Assembly (NCBI GenBank): GCA_951213105.1
Contig: OX578140.1
Coordinates: 121,871,485 to 121,935,484 of the forward strand
Origin: Amaurobius ferox
Lineage: Eukaryota > Arthropoda > Arachnida > Araneae > Amaurobiidae
DNA length: 64,000 nt
Reading direction: 5' to 3'
Shown: piece after piece, positions 48,400 through 58,500 of the stretch
How the letters are laid out: every line of letters starts with the position of its first letter
Position numbering within the stretch: the stretch's first letter is position 1
Program-made: the position numbers and the translations under genes
The notes under the pieces: generated by a model
Databases searched by the model: none
What the model was told of the DNA's origin: nothing
The model's input: only the letters and a program-made list of their open reading frames with translations

Positions 48400-49840
48400 C
48401 AAATTTTGAACAAGTAACTTTCTGATCGGGATGATTGTGAACTTTTAGCTGCATATAGTGCGATTCAATATTTTTGCCATACGTTGGAAGTTAGGCTATA
48501 TGCGGATCACAAACCCTTAGTTTTTGCCTTCAAACAGAAATATTATACGGGTTCACCAAGACGGTTAAGACGGATAAGACATTTGGATTTCATTGAGCAA
48601 TTAACTTTTCAGAAATAAACGTTTTTCTTTCGGACATGTCTTGTTGAGCTATGCAACACGAGAAAGATCTAAATTTGCAGTGTATTCTTGCAAATACAGC
48701 GGAATGTAGTATGCAGCTTGAAAGTCTCCCTTTACGAGATTCTGATTGTACGTCAAATAACGTACGATCAGAACGTATAATGGTTAGGAGATGCAGTACG
48801 TATTTTTGTGCCAGACTAGCTCAAGAGCTTTTGAGGCTTTTATACTGTATAATCTCTAGCATTCTGGCAGTTAGACAGTAAGAAATCATAGGAGATAGGT
48901 AGGTTTGGCTTCGAGTGAATAAGGGCATAGGATTGTGGTGTAAGACATTATAACGTGTCAGGAAACAAAAGTTCACAAGGTAAGTTCTGACGCATTTTTT
49001 TATTCCAGACAAGTGTTTAGCGTACGTTCACATTAACATTATTGGACCGTTGCCACTTACGAAGAATTATCGATACTGTTTGATTGTGATAGATAGATTT
49101 CGCGAGGGCCATAGGTTGTATCTTTTCAGAATATTGAGGCTGATACAATAGTTAGATTTGTTCAGAATTGGGTTTTGTGATTTGGTACGCGGTAGAAGAT
49201 TACCTGTGACCGGGACAGACAATATGAATCTGAGCTTCTTTAATCTTTATCTGGATTCCCGGGGATCAATATTTCTCGCATGGTAGCTTATTCGCTGCAA
49301 TCGAAAGGAATTCTTGAGAGAATTCGTTATCTGCTTAAGAAAGCACTAATGTGTTGTATGGAACAGAATTAGTACGAGACATTGCTGACCGTACTTCTAG
49401 GTTTACGAGCAGTCAGTCTACAGGAAATATTTAATGCTTCTCTAGCTGAGTTCCATACTGTACAATGTTAGGTCTTCCTGGCTAATTCTTCATGAATTTT
49501 CCCACCTCAAATATACGAGTCCTGGACTATGTAACAAATTTGAGGTATATATTGTGTTCACTAAAACCAACCTCTATGGTACACCATGGAAAACGATCTG
49601 TCTATATTTTGACAGATCTAAGCACCTACACATACGTTTTTCTTTGACGATATGCTATTACGAGGTCTAGCCACGATGCCAAAGGCTATGCAACGTCATT
49701 AAAATGCTTCGAATGAACTTTGGAAGTGGAATCAATGGAAAGAAGGAATCCATAGATATGGTAGAGTTAACTCTGCTTACATTTCACAGGGTTTTGGTAA
49801 GCTAAAATACAGTGAGACTAAAAACTATGAAACACGTTCA
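48400..49840 (+). pseudogene. Decayed Ty3/Gypsy pol remnant (RNase H to integrase C-terminus)
   Basis: In order, over several frames, the text reads CELLAAYSAIQYF...RLYADHKPLVFAFKQK and RLRRIRHLDFIEQLTFQ (RNase H end). It then gives FVWLRVNKGIGLWCKTL (zinc-finger region), FAYVHINIIGPLPLTKNYRY and LIVIDRF (integrase core), and finally NASLAEF. Near 49700 comes a NGKKESIDMVEL block like the integrase C-terminus. Catalytic residues are mostly lost, and stops and frameshifts are frequent. It differs from the intact Gypsy at 55513, so it is a second family, and no LTRs are seen. Confidence 0.72.
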
Positions 49841-49844
49841 GGAA

Positions 49845-50060
49845 GAACAGTTTTTTTATTACCCAGGCCGTTCAGCTCACCTAAAGGGTGTAAAGTAGTT
49901 ACAAAGCACAGTCGGTTGGAAGAGCAGTTAGATTTGGTCCCTCCCTGGTTTAGTTTGGAGCGGGTGTACGCGGCGGAACCCATTATGTAAATTTTTTGAA
50001 GCAGTTTAGCGCAGGCGCCAATCACAGCATGAGAGGTGAGAAAAATATATTTTATTTTCA
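49845..50060 (-). mobile_element. LINE 3' end fragment, second copy
   Basis: On the minus strand the text TTTAGGTGAGCTGAACGGCC TGGGTAATAA parallels the end at 24655-24735. The body upstream is not similar to that copy over much length, so it is a related rather than identical LINE. Confidence 0.45.
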
Positions 50061-50269
50061 TGTCGACTTGGCGACTTTATAAAGGATAGTTACAGAGTTT
50101 TGGTTATTCGACCTGTCTTACATGTGTGCCATAAGCAAGAATATATTTTTATTGCAGCGCTATATTTGTATTAATGTTTTTTTATTATAGAATTTACAAT
50201 TGTTAATAGCTTAATAAAATTACAGTTGTTAAGTTGTAGTGCATCAAGCCTTCTGATATAATGGAAATC

Positions 50270-50830
50270 TACACAAGAGTTGGTGACATGGCGATTTGAT
50301 AACATGGTAGCATGGCCCACTAATTGATGCTATGCTGTCTTTAATAACGGATTCCGCTTCTCTCTCAGTGCTAATGACTTTTGCATACGTGTACGGAGGA
50401 AGATTGATCATAATTCCGATCCTACATTTGTTGTCGAGCGGAATATGGCCCTCATACATGGTATGACAGTTTGGAGAGTCATGCCGTGGGACAGCCAATC
50501 TCCTCTAGTTATGCTGCAAGCCAATCTGACGGCTACATTGTATGTCGGAGGTATTCCGCAGCCGATTGTTCTGCATATACTGTCAAGGTGTCTAGGTTCC
50601 ATTTATCAAAAAGACAATGCTCGATCACATACTGCACGAAATTCTCCCCAGTATCTTCGAGGATTTAATACCCTCCCATGGCCATCCAAATTCCCAAACC
50701 TCTCACAAATAGAACACGTCTCAGACATGTCGGGACGGCAATTGCAGCTTTCTGCGAATACCACTGAATGAGATAGTCAGTTGCAACATTTAAGGCAGAA
50801 TCTTCCGCAGAGGGATATAAGCATTAATTA
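50270..50830 (+). pseudogene. Tc1-like transposase remnant
   Basis: The frame at 50445-50771 reads WRVMPWDSQSPLVMLQANLT, then IYQKDNARSHTA (second catalytic D region), LPWPSKFPNLSQIEHVSDM (third acidic region) and LGRQL-like SGRQLQ. Upstream codons at 50330-50400 (FSLSANDFCIRVY) match the segment after the first catalytic D. Internal stops, frame changes and missing N-terminal domains make it non-functional. No terminal inverted repeats are identified. Confidence 0.78.
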
Positions 50831-51070
50831 ACTATATCGGCTTATATAATTGCCAGGGGAGGATTTATCACTTACTGAAATGTCGTCTTGCTGTTGTCAT
50901 CATTTCTTAATAAAACTGTTTTTGCTCCCAAATTCGATTCATTTGCACATTCCCTCAAACGATGTATAACAAACCGAGTTACGATATTCCGAGTTACGCG
51001 GCTGTAGCCCAATCTTGTATGGATCCATATATTTTTTTGCATCAGAGTGTATATCCAGTAATATCTTTAA

Positions 51071-51925
51071 GGGGACGGTGGACGTTGAAATTTTTTTATT
51101 TATTTATTGACTCAGAAACGTGAAAATTTGTATAAATATTCCTTTTAACATTGCTATATACAATACCATTATTTTTTTTCAATTTTGTTATAATTTTGTA
51201 CTTTTTTTATTTAATTCCTTTTAACGAAAATTTGAAAATGTTCCTTGCTTGCCATTTGTTCACATTTTTGATTAATTTTACATTATGATCACTCAAAAAG
51301 ATATTATGAACAAATTTGGGTGTTCATTTTTAAATCCCTTAGAAAGTTAATTTTTTTAAAATAATTTTCTGCATTAAAACTTAATTTTCATCATTTAATT
51401 AGGTTCTTACTCACTTTTAATTACCTTAATAAAGTCCAATTATAAAATGCATACCCAGTTTCATTAAAAAGTATAAGAGGTGTCTTCTTGCCAAATTTTA
51501 TGCACCTCAGACAAAAATTAAGACGCATGGAGCATTTTAGAAATGTAAAAGCTTTTCGAAATTCCGTTTCGAAAAAAATGCATTCAACCTTTTGCTTACG
51601 GGTGGTACAGAGTCCATGTCAAACGAAGAACCTCCCCAAAAGACAGGTATTTGACATACCCTATCTCAAATAGTTTGATCCCCCTTTGCAGACATTGGTG
51701 TCCATGGAAATCGCTGATAGAAACATTGCATCTGCTGCAGCAGGTGCAATGTTATTTTTTGGGGGATATGGGATAGGGTATGCCAAATACCTGTCTTTTT
51801 GGGAGGTTCTTCGTTTAGGATGGACTCTGTCCCCGCCCGTAAGCAAATGTTAAATGTGTAAAATAATGTTATATATTAAAACTTATTTTAGTCGATTTTT
51901 GCTCATTTTAACGTCCACCGTCCCC
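51071..51925. mobile_element. TTAA-flanked MITE with 16-bp terminal inverted repeats
   Basis: Terminal repeats GGGGACGGTGGACGTT (51071-51086) and its exact complement (51910-51925) are flanked by TTAA on both sides (51067-51070, 51926-51929). TTAA target duplication is known for piggyBac and Kolobok/T2 superfamilies. The GGGG start fits piggyBac's usual CCC start poorly, so I lean to a Kolobok-like MITE. There is no transposase. A nested inverted structure lies at 51590-51855. Confidence 0.85.
51590..51855. repeat. Inverted-repeat fold-back inside the TTAA MITE
   Basis: Arms of about 80 bp (51594-51667 and 51768-51850) share TTTGCTTACGGG, ACAGAGTCCAT, ACGAAGAACCTCCC and GACAGGTATTTG in inverted order. 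In the roughly 100-bp loop, a 26-bp near-perfect palindrome centred on CTGCTGCAGCAG (51722-51747) gives an inner hairpin. The transcript would fold into a long stem. Confidence 0.85.
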
Positions 51926-52472
51926 TTAAAATGGTTTTCACTTTCTGTATAAGCAAATTTTGAGTTTTAATAAAGTAAAAAATAAGATTCCTATAAAAAA
52001 ATATTCTCTCATAAAACAAACTACAGTCTGGATCGAACACGTAGTTCCTATTTCTAGTTTAATTATAGCACATTAAGCTATTAACCACAATTACTAGTTA
52101 CGGCACAACATTTGCAACAAAAAAAAAAAATCACAATTTGCTTCGGAATTTACTAACCAAAGTTAAGAGAAATATTTAGCAAATCTCCTTATTGATTAAT
52201 GGCGAATATTATACAGTTAATGAAAGAAAATACACTTTGAACCAAGCATAAAAGCAAATTTAGGACCATAATGGCTTAGTAATTAACTACTGTGTTTATT
52301 TACTCCATTTATTATAGAACAAGAAAGCATTTTTTAACTGCGCGTAAAATATATGAAAAAATGTACTTTAGAAAAAAAGTAATACGAGAGACAATAATTA
52401 TAATTTATAAAATAGAAATAATGCATAAAGTTTATATTTTAGTTCTCGCTGTATCCAAAATTATCTGCACAG

Positions 52473-52525
52473 GCAAATCTGAAAAATAAAACATCCTGAC
52501 ACCATTTGTAAACAAATTAACATAA
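52473..52525 (-). repeat. Helitron-like fragment
   Basis: Read on the minus strand, AAATGGTGTCAGGATGTTTT and TTTTTCAGATTTG match 40425-40465. Only about 50 bp is shared. The spacer 51930-52472 shows nothing else. Confidence 0.45.
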
Positions 52526-52544
52526 AATAATATTACGACTTATC

Positions 52545-52870
52545 CTCTTGAATCGTGGGCATACTCTCGGGATACAAAATGAGTCCAAATTTTTGGATAA
52601 CTAACTCTTTCATTTAAAAGCACTAACAAGCGTAAACAGGAACAATATACAGCGAATAGCTCAATAACAATCTTACAATATCACTAAATAACTGTCAGGT
52701 ACAATAAAACGGCAATTAAATGCTCCGCTAATTCATAAAATAACATATTCTATTCTTAAAACACTGACGTATCTCACAATTCAATTTAGCTCACATCACA
52801 CCAACTTGTCTCCAACTGGGCGATGACTCTCTTATATACACTCCATAAATTTTTTTAGAAATTAATCATG
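52545..52870 (-). mobile_element. Solo-LTR-like repeat, copy 2, partial
   Basis: This diverged match to 28330-28650 shares AACAGGAACAATATACAG, GAATCGTGGG and GATGACTC, the last beside TTATATA. On the minus strand the TATA element reads GTATATAAGAG. Only the central part of the repeat is kept. Confidence 0.55.
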
Positions 52871-52914
52871 TCTCAAGGAATACGTAAGCTAGTATTTAAT
52901 TTTTAGAAAATAAT

Positions 52915-53910
52915 ACAGAAAACATTTTTGTATGGAAATAAATCGTTTTATTGATTTTCAAAATATTCACCTTTAGCATCAATACATTATTTTCATCCCA
53001 ATAAACAAATTTTTAAAACAGTCATGCCATTCAGAAGTTGGTACACCCGAAACATGTGATTTAGAAGCTTCAACTGCTTCTTTTGGGCTGTTAAATCGTT
53101 GATCACGCCTTTTATTCTTGATTGTTGGGAACATAAAATATCATTGGTAGTTCAAGCGAATAAGGACAATGACTCATCAAATCAAATTTTTCAGGATTCA
53201 AATAATTGATAGTTTGAAATGCAGTGCGTGAGCTTGCATTGTCATAATGAATAATGATGCGAAGTTTCGCATTATTTTTTTCAATTTTAACAACTACTTC
53301 TGTCAAACACATTGTCGTATACCAATCAGTATTTACTGTTCTACGACCCTTCAAAGCAACGGGTTACAGAATGGACGGATTTACCAAAACTCGAAGCAAT
53401 TCGAGCATTTTCTTTAAAACACGTTGTGCACAAACAACTTTTTAGGATTTGGTTCCTTTTAAAATACCCAAACAGTTGATTGTTGTTTTGTTTCGGGTTC
53501 AAAAAAATAAATCAACGTTTCTTCACCTGTTACAATGTCAAAAACAGGTTTTTAGGCACCAGAGTTGAATCTTTAGATATTTTACTTGCACCATTTGATA
53601 CGAGCATCCTTTTGAACTTGAGTCAAATTGTGTGGAATCCACCGCTCACATACCTTTTTGACTTTTAAATGATCATATAAAATCGAATGCACTGGAATCC
53701 CTGAAATGTTCAAAGATGCCTCAATATTATCATATGTGTTATGGATCATTTGTTGCACAGCATCAATGTTTTCTGGCATCACAGCAGTTCTTGGTCGACC
53801 TTCATGAAATTCATCACTGAGACTCCTATACTCAAGATGGCATTCTTTATACCAGTCGTAAAATGTTGTTTTGCATGGTGCTTCATCACTAAAAGTCAAA
53901 TTCATTCGAC
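52915..53910 (-). pseudogene. mariner transposase remnant (irritans/SETMAR-like)
   Basis: From 53905 downwards, CKTTFYDWYKEC, RSLSDEFHEGRPRTAV and RWIPHNLTQVQKDAR match the DNA-binding and linker region of mariner transposases. Next comes IVTGEETLIY, where the first catalytic D of GDE is changed to E. Then come ETKQQSTVWVF and RRTVNTDWYTT, IIIHYDNASS (second D intact), and a decayed third site (CPYSLELPMIF). Frames change at least twice. The C-terminus near 52950 ends in an FEN-type stop. Clear terminal repeats are not seen. Confidence 0.82.
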
Positions 53911-53984
53911 CGACACGCTGTTGCTTTTATATGTTTGCTTTATATCATATTCTTATGAGTATTGTGCTAAAATTTGATTGAAAT

Positions 53985-54150
53985 TGGATGAGAATTCGCT
54001 GACACAGCAATAATTTTCTGGTTTAAAGGAACTTTTTAACGATTTCAAGTATTTTTTATTTATTTGTGTAGCGGGGATGCTTTTAGTTCAAAACGGACGA
54101 TTTGAAAAATGAGTGCTGTTATCTGTATCTATATTATTTAATTAGTTGGC
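53985..54150 (+). repeat. Fragment of the 33359-34197 Helitron-like element
   Basis: Shared text includes CGATTTCAAGTATTTT, GTTCAAAA, and TGTTATCTGTAT beside a TTAGTTGGCGCTTATTA tail. Overall identity is moderate. It abuts the mariner remnant. The following 54151-54427 is unassigned apart from a G run at 54328. Confidence 0.45.
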
Positions 54151-54429
54151 GCTTATTATTGGAAATTTAAAAATTGGATCATATGCGGAAGATATGGCCA
54201 AAATATAAATTGGTCTATTTGTGTTGAGTTGAGGTTGTTGAAATTAAGATTTAAATTGCGTTCATCGGTAAATTTTAACCTAGAAAAAGTAATCTCTGCA
54301 AGTGACGGGTATTGGTTTTGTGACAAGGGGGGGGGCGATATAACGGCCGTTAAGACAATGTACACAGATTGCATGCGATTTTCCCGGTGATATATACGAA
54401 TGAAATGTATTATTTGGTTAATCTATATA

Positions 54430-54996
54430 CAGGGTAATTAAAAAAAGATGAGCCACACTTTACGAGGTGGTAGTACACACCAAACCAAGCATTTTTCGTC
54501 ATAGTTTACCGGGTCGGAAATGAAACATAAAGGCGCCAGCGGGCGCTTAATAACCGATGAGGTGAGGCGAAAACATAAGAATGACTTAGAAGTCATAAAA
54601 TTACATTTAATAAACAATAATTACAGTAATGGCTCAAAAGAGCGACCGCCAAACTGAATGTATGTCCAACAGGGATGGAGGAGGGATAGGCGAACCCTCT
54701 CGAAGAGATCAGGGATGTCGCACACTTCGGCTGCAACGACCGAAATTCTGGAGACGATTTCTTCTTCAGATTCAAGAGAAGTGTCATAGACAACACTCTT
54801 GATATATTCCCACAAAAAGAAGTCAAGACATGACAGATCGGACGATCGTGGGGGGCCAAACAATAGGACGATCTCGTCCAATCCATCGCCCTGTAACGCG
54901 TTTCATTTCCGACCCCGTAAATTATGACAAAAAGTGCTTGGTTTGGTGTATACTACCATCTCGTAAAGTTTGTCCCGTCTTTTTTTAATCGCCCTG
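54430..54996 (-). mobile_element. Internally deleted mariner derivative with about 110-bp terminal repeats
   Basis: Terminal inverted repeats start CAGGGYRATTAAAAAAAGAY at both ends and extend about 110 bp, including TGGTAGTA and ACACCAAACCAAGCA. TA duplications lie at 54428-54429 and 54997-54998. Between them only the C-terminal transposase remains on the minus strand: FGPPRSSDLSCLDFFLWEYI (third catalytic region) and FERVRLSLLHPCW. The first and second catalytic regions are deleted. It would depend on a full-length relative for movement. Confidence 0.88.
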
Positions 54997-55113
54997 TATA
55001 ATTCCTTGTTTAAACTCCGGTAACGTCGGGAACATTTTCTAGTTCTGTGATTAGTAGTTGTTCTAGGTCTGTGATCAGTAGCGTTTCTAGTTGAGATTTA
55101 ATAATGGAGATTA

Positions 55114-55173
55114 AAATGTGTTTGATTTCAAAACCTTGTCTTCTCTGTCGAGTATGCCAAAACGTTCGCGACA
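55114..55173 (+). mobile_element. 5' LTR remnant of the Gypsy element (60 bp)
   Basis: Sixty bases ending CGTTCGCGACA are identical to 63414-63473, the last 60 bp of the 3' LTR. Sequence upstream of 55114 (54999-55113) does not match the 3' LTR. The 5' LTR has therefore lost its U3 and most of R, including TATA and poly(A) signals. Confidence 0.85.
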
Positions 55174-55177
55174 GAAT

Positions 55178-55195
55178 TGGTGCCGTTACTTTTCT
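55178..55195 (+). promoter_or_regulatory. Primer-binding site
   Basis: TGGTGCCGTTACTTTTCT begins four bases after the LTR end. Reverse transcription primers pair their CCA 3' end with TGG at this position. I do not identify the tRNA species with confidence. Confidence 0.6.
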
Positions 55196-55512
55196 CGGTG
55201 AGTGGGGAAGAGCTGAGAGAATTAAAATTTTTAAAAATTTTCTTAAGAATTGAAATTTTGAAGGTTAAAAATTACCGTTGTGCTAAAATGAGTGTTTTCT
55301 TAAGTAAACAGAGTTCCATGTTCTGCTTTCGGTGTTCTCAAAAACGAGTGTTCTTGGAATTTGATATGTGCCATTTGATAAAAAAAATTGATTTGTTTGC
55401 ATATTTATGTCATTTGATTTGATAAAAACTGGTTTTATTGTAAATACTGTTTAAGAACATTGCAATTGCATATTGTGTTAAACTATACGAGTATATTTGA
55501 TTGTTATGCAAA

Positions 55513-58500
55513 ATGGCTCCAATTACTAGAAACAAAAAAGTAAATGTCGGTAAGATGAGTAAAAATTCAAGTAAAAAATTAAATTCCTCCTTGAATTTGT
55601 CGCTTGAGATTGCTACTGAGTCGGATACTGTTAATTCTAGAAGTAAAGTTAAAAATGTTAGCCACAAAGCTAAATCTAATGAGGAAAATGTATCAGATAA
55701 ATCGCCGGTATGTCTGAATTCTTCTTCTGGCACTTTGCCAAATCAAAACAGTGCTTCATCGGTAAATGATAACATGTTAAAATCATTCCATATTTTCACA
55801 CCTAAGTTCGCACATCATATTCCAAAATTCTCGGGAAATTCAGAGCTTTCGTTGTCACAGTTTTTGGAAAAGTTAAATTTAGTAGCCACTCATGCAAACT
55901 GGAGTGAGTGTGACAAATTAGTTTGTTTGAGATTGAATTTAGAGGGGGAAGCAAATAGATTGATTGAAGAGAATCCAAAGCACAGAAATTGTAAAAATTT
56001 GCAGGAAATTATTCACATTTTGAAAGATCATTTTGAAGTGACCGAAAATGTTACTAAAAACATAATTTCACTCGTGAACTTTACACAGAGACCAAATGAG
56101 TCGGTTAAACAGTTTTCGATGAGAATCGAAGCTGCTTCATTTAAGGTTGTTCCGGAAGATGTAGATTCCGAAAGTGAGAATAAGATCAGGCAAACACTTT
56201 TAAAAACTTCATTTATTAATGGGTTATATCCGGAACTAAAAAGATTGGTGTTGTCACAAAACCCTAGAGATTTTTATTCGGCTAGAAAACTTGCAATTCT
56301 TGAGGAATCTATTTTAAATGAAAATAATGCTATGTACTTGACTAATCCGGTACTTACAAAAAAAGGTGTTCTCACACCAGATCAAAGTGAAAGTATGTCA
56401 GATTTAAAAAGAAAAGTGTTAGAACAGGAAAGGGACATTGAATTTCTTAGGGGTAAAATAGAAAAATTTAAGTTTAATTCAGATAAAGTTAACGAAAAGC
56501 GTTCACCGCGTCCAAAGTGTGACAAATGTGGTAAATTAGGTCACGTTCAAGAACAGTGTTGGAAAAAGGTTTTTCAAAAAAGAGATGTGTACGGTATAAA
56601 ATGTAGGAAAATTTATACCAGTCCTGGAACTAGGTATCACCAGGGTGAAAGACACAGAGGGCAAATGTCTGCAAATGAGTGGAAGTATAAAAAGCATGGA
56701 ACGCAAAATTATAAAAATAAGGAGTCATATAAATCTTTGCAAAATTCCAAAAATCATTCTTCTGGGAATCAGAGTAGATATCCCATGCACAATTATAATA
56801 ATAGAAAAACTTTTGATAGGCAAACATCACATTTGGAGGAAAATAATATTTGTCATAATATTACAAATTCTTTGTCATCTTCTTCTATTATAAAAGGAAA
56901 ATTAGTGAGCAGTGAAGTGTCAATATTGATTGATACGGGTAGTTCAATTAATTTAGTGTATGAGGAAGCTTTAAATACTGTACCCATTGCACATATGTTG
57001 CTAACATACAAACCAACAATTTTGCGTAGCTTTAGTTCACAAGATACTAAAGTTGAATGTTTAGCCACTATTTCGCTAAATTTGGGAAAAGAAAGATTCC
57101 CTACCGAATTTTTTGTGTTAAAATCACCAGCTCCTATTTCATATAATGTAATCCTTGGTAACAAGTTTTTACATAAACATAATGCTATTATAGATTATAA
57201 TCACTTCTGTTTTAAGTTTTCAAACTCTTCCATTCCTTTTGTTGGTTATCAATGTACGAATAATTTACTTTCGATTTCAAATCATGAACCGGCAAATGAG
57301 TCGGAAATTGCAGACTCAAACCTAAGTAGTGTCGCAAAGCGTATTGCTGTGCCTGACTCGCAGATGAGTAGTGAAAAAAATGTTCGTGTGGTAGAGGACT
57401 GTAAACCGAAAGAGTTCCATACGAATGCATGTGCCAAATGCAAAGCAGATCTAGCACCGGTAGTGAATGAGTCTCAGGTCATTCGGGAAGAGTATGTGAG
57501 CAGAAATTTTTCGGAAAATAATGTAGTGCCACATTTGGGTAGTGAAGAGGTACATATTAACGATTTGGAAAATGGAAGCAAATCTTTTAGAGATTTGGTA
57601 GTAAATGCACAGAATGTTACTTTGCATATGGGGGAAAAGCAAAATCATGTTAGAGGTGGTACTGAAGAAGTGGCACAGCATAAGAACTTAAACATTAAAA
57701 CTGTTAATAACTTATGTAGAGTAAAAGAAACTCTAAATACAAAAATTAAAGAGCCAATTATTGTGAAAAATTCACAAAAATGTATAATTCCTCCTTTATC
57801 TGAATCATTTATTAAAATCAAACTTTCAGAAGGGTTTCCGGAAAATTCCACCTTGCTTCTGGAATCAGAGAAAAATGACCACATCTTCATTGCTAGAGCT
57901 GTATATAGAGCTCCTAAGGATGGAATTATTTGGGTTCGTGTTGCTAACCCAGAGGAAAAACCTTATCATTTGAATAAGGGTAGAAAAGTGGCTCATGTTC
58001 AGGAAATTCAGGTGTCTGAGGAGGTTGAAGTTAATGTAGTGAGTGAGGGAGAGTTGGACTCCAGTGAACCTTTGGAGCCTTTTGAAAGTTGGGGAGGAGA
58101 TTTTGACCTGAGTCATCTCCAAAAAGATCAAAAACATAAATTATCAACTTTGTTGAATAAATATAGACAAGTTTTTGCAAAGAATGTTGCTGAGTTGTCT
58201 GGTTGTAAAACCATATTACATGAGATAAATTTGGAAACATCTGTTCCTGTTTATCAGAAACCATACAAAGTTCCACATCATTTACAAGGGGAACTCAATA
58301 GACAAGTCACAGAATTATTAGAAGCTAAAATAATTAAACCTAGTTTTTCACCTTACAATACGCCAGTACTGTTTGTAAGGAAACCGGATGGTTCTTATAG
58401 ATTATGTTGTGATTTTCGCAAGTTAAACAAACTTACTATTACAGAAAATTTTCCAATTCCTAACATTAGTGAATTGATTGATGGTTTAGCAGGTGCTACA

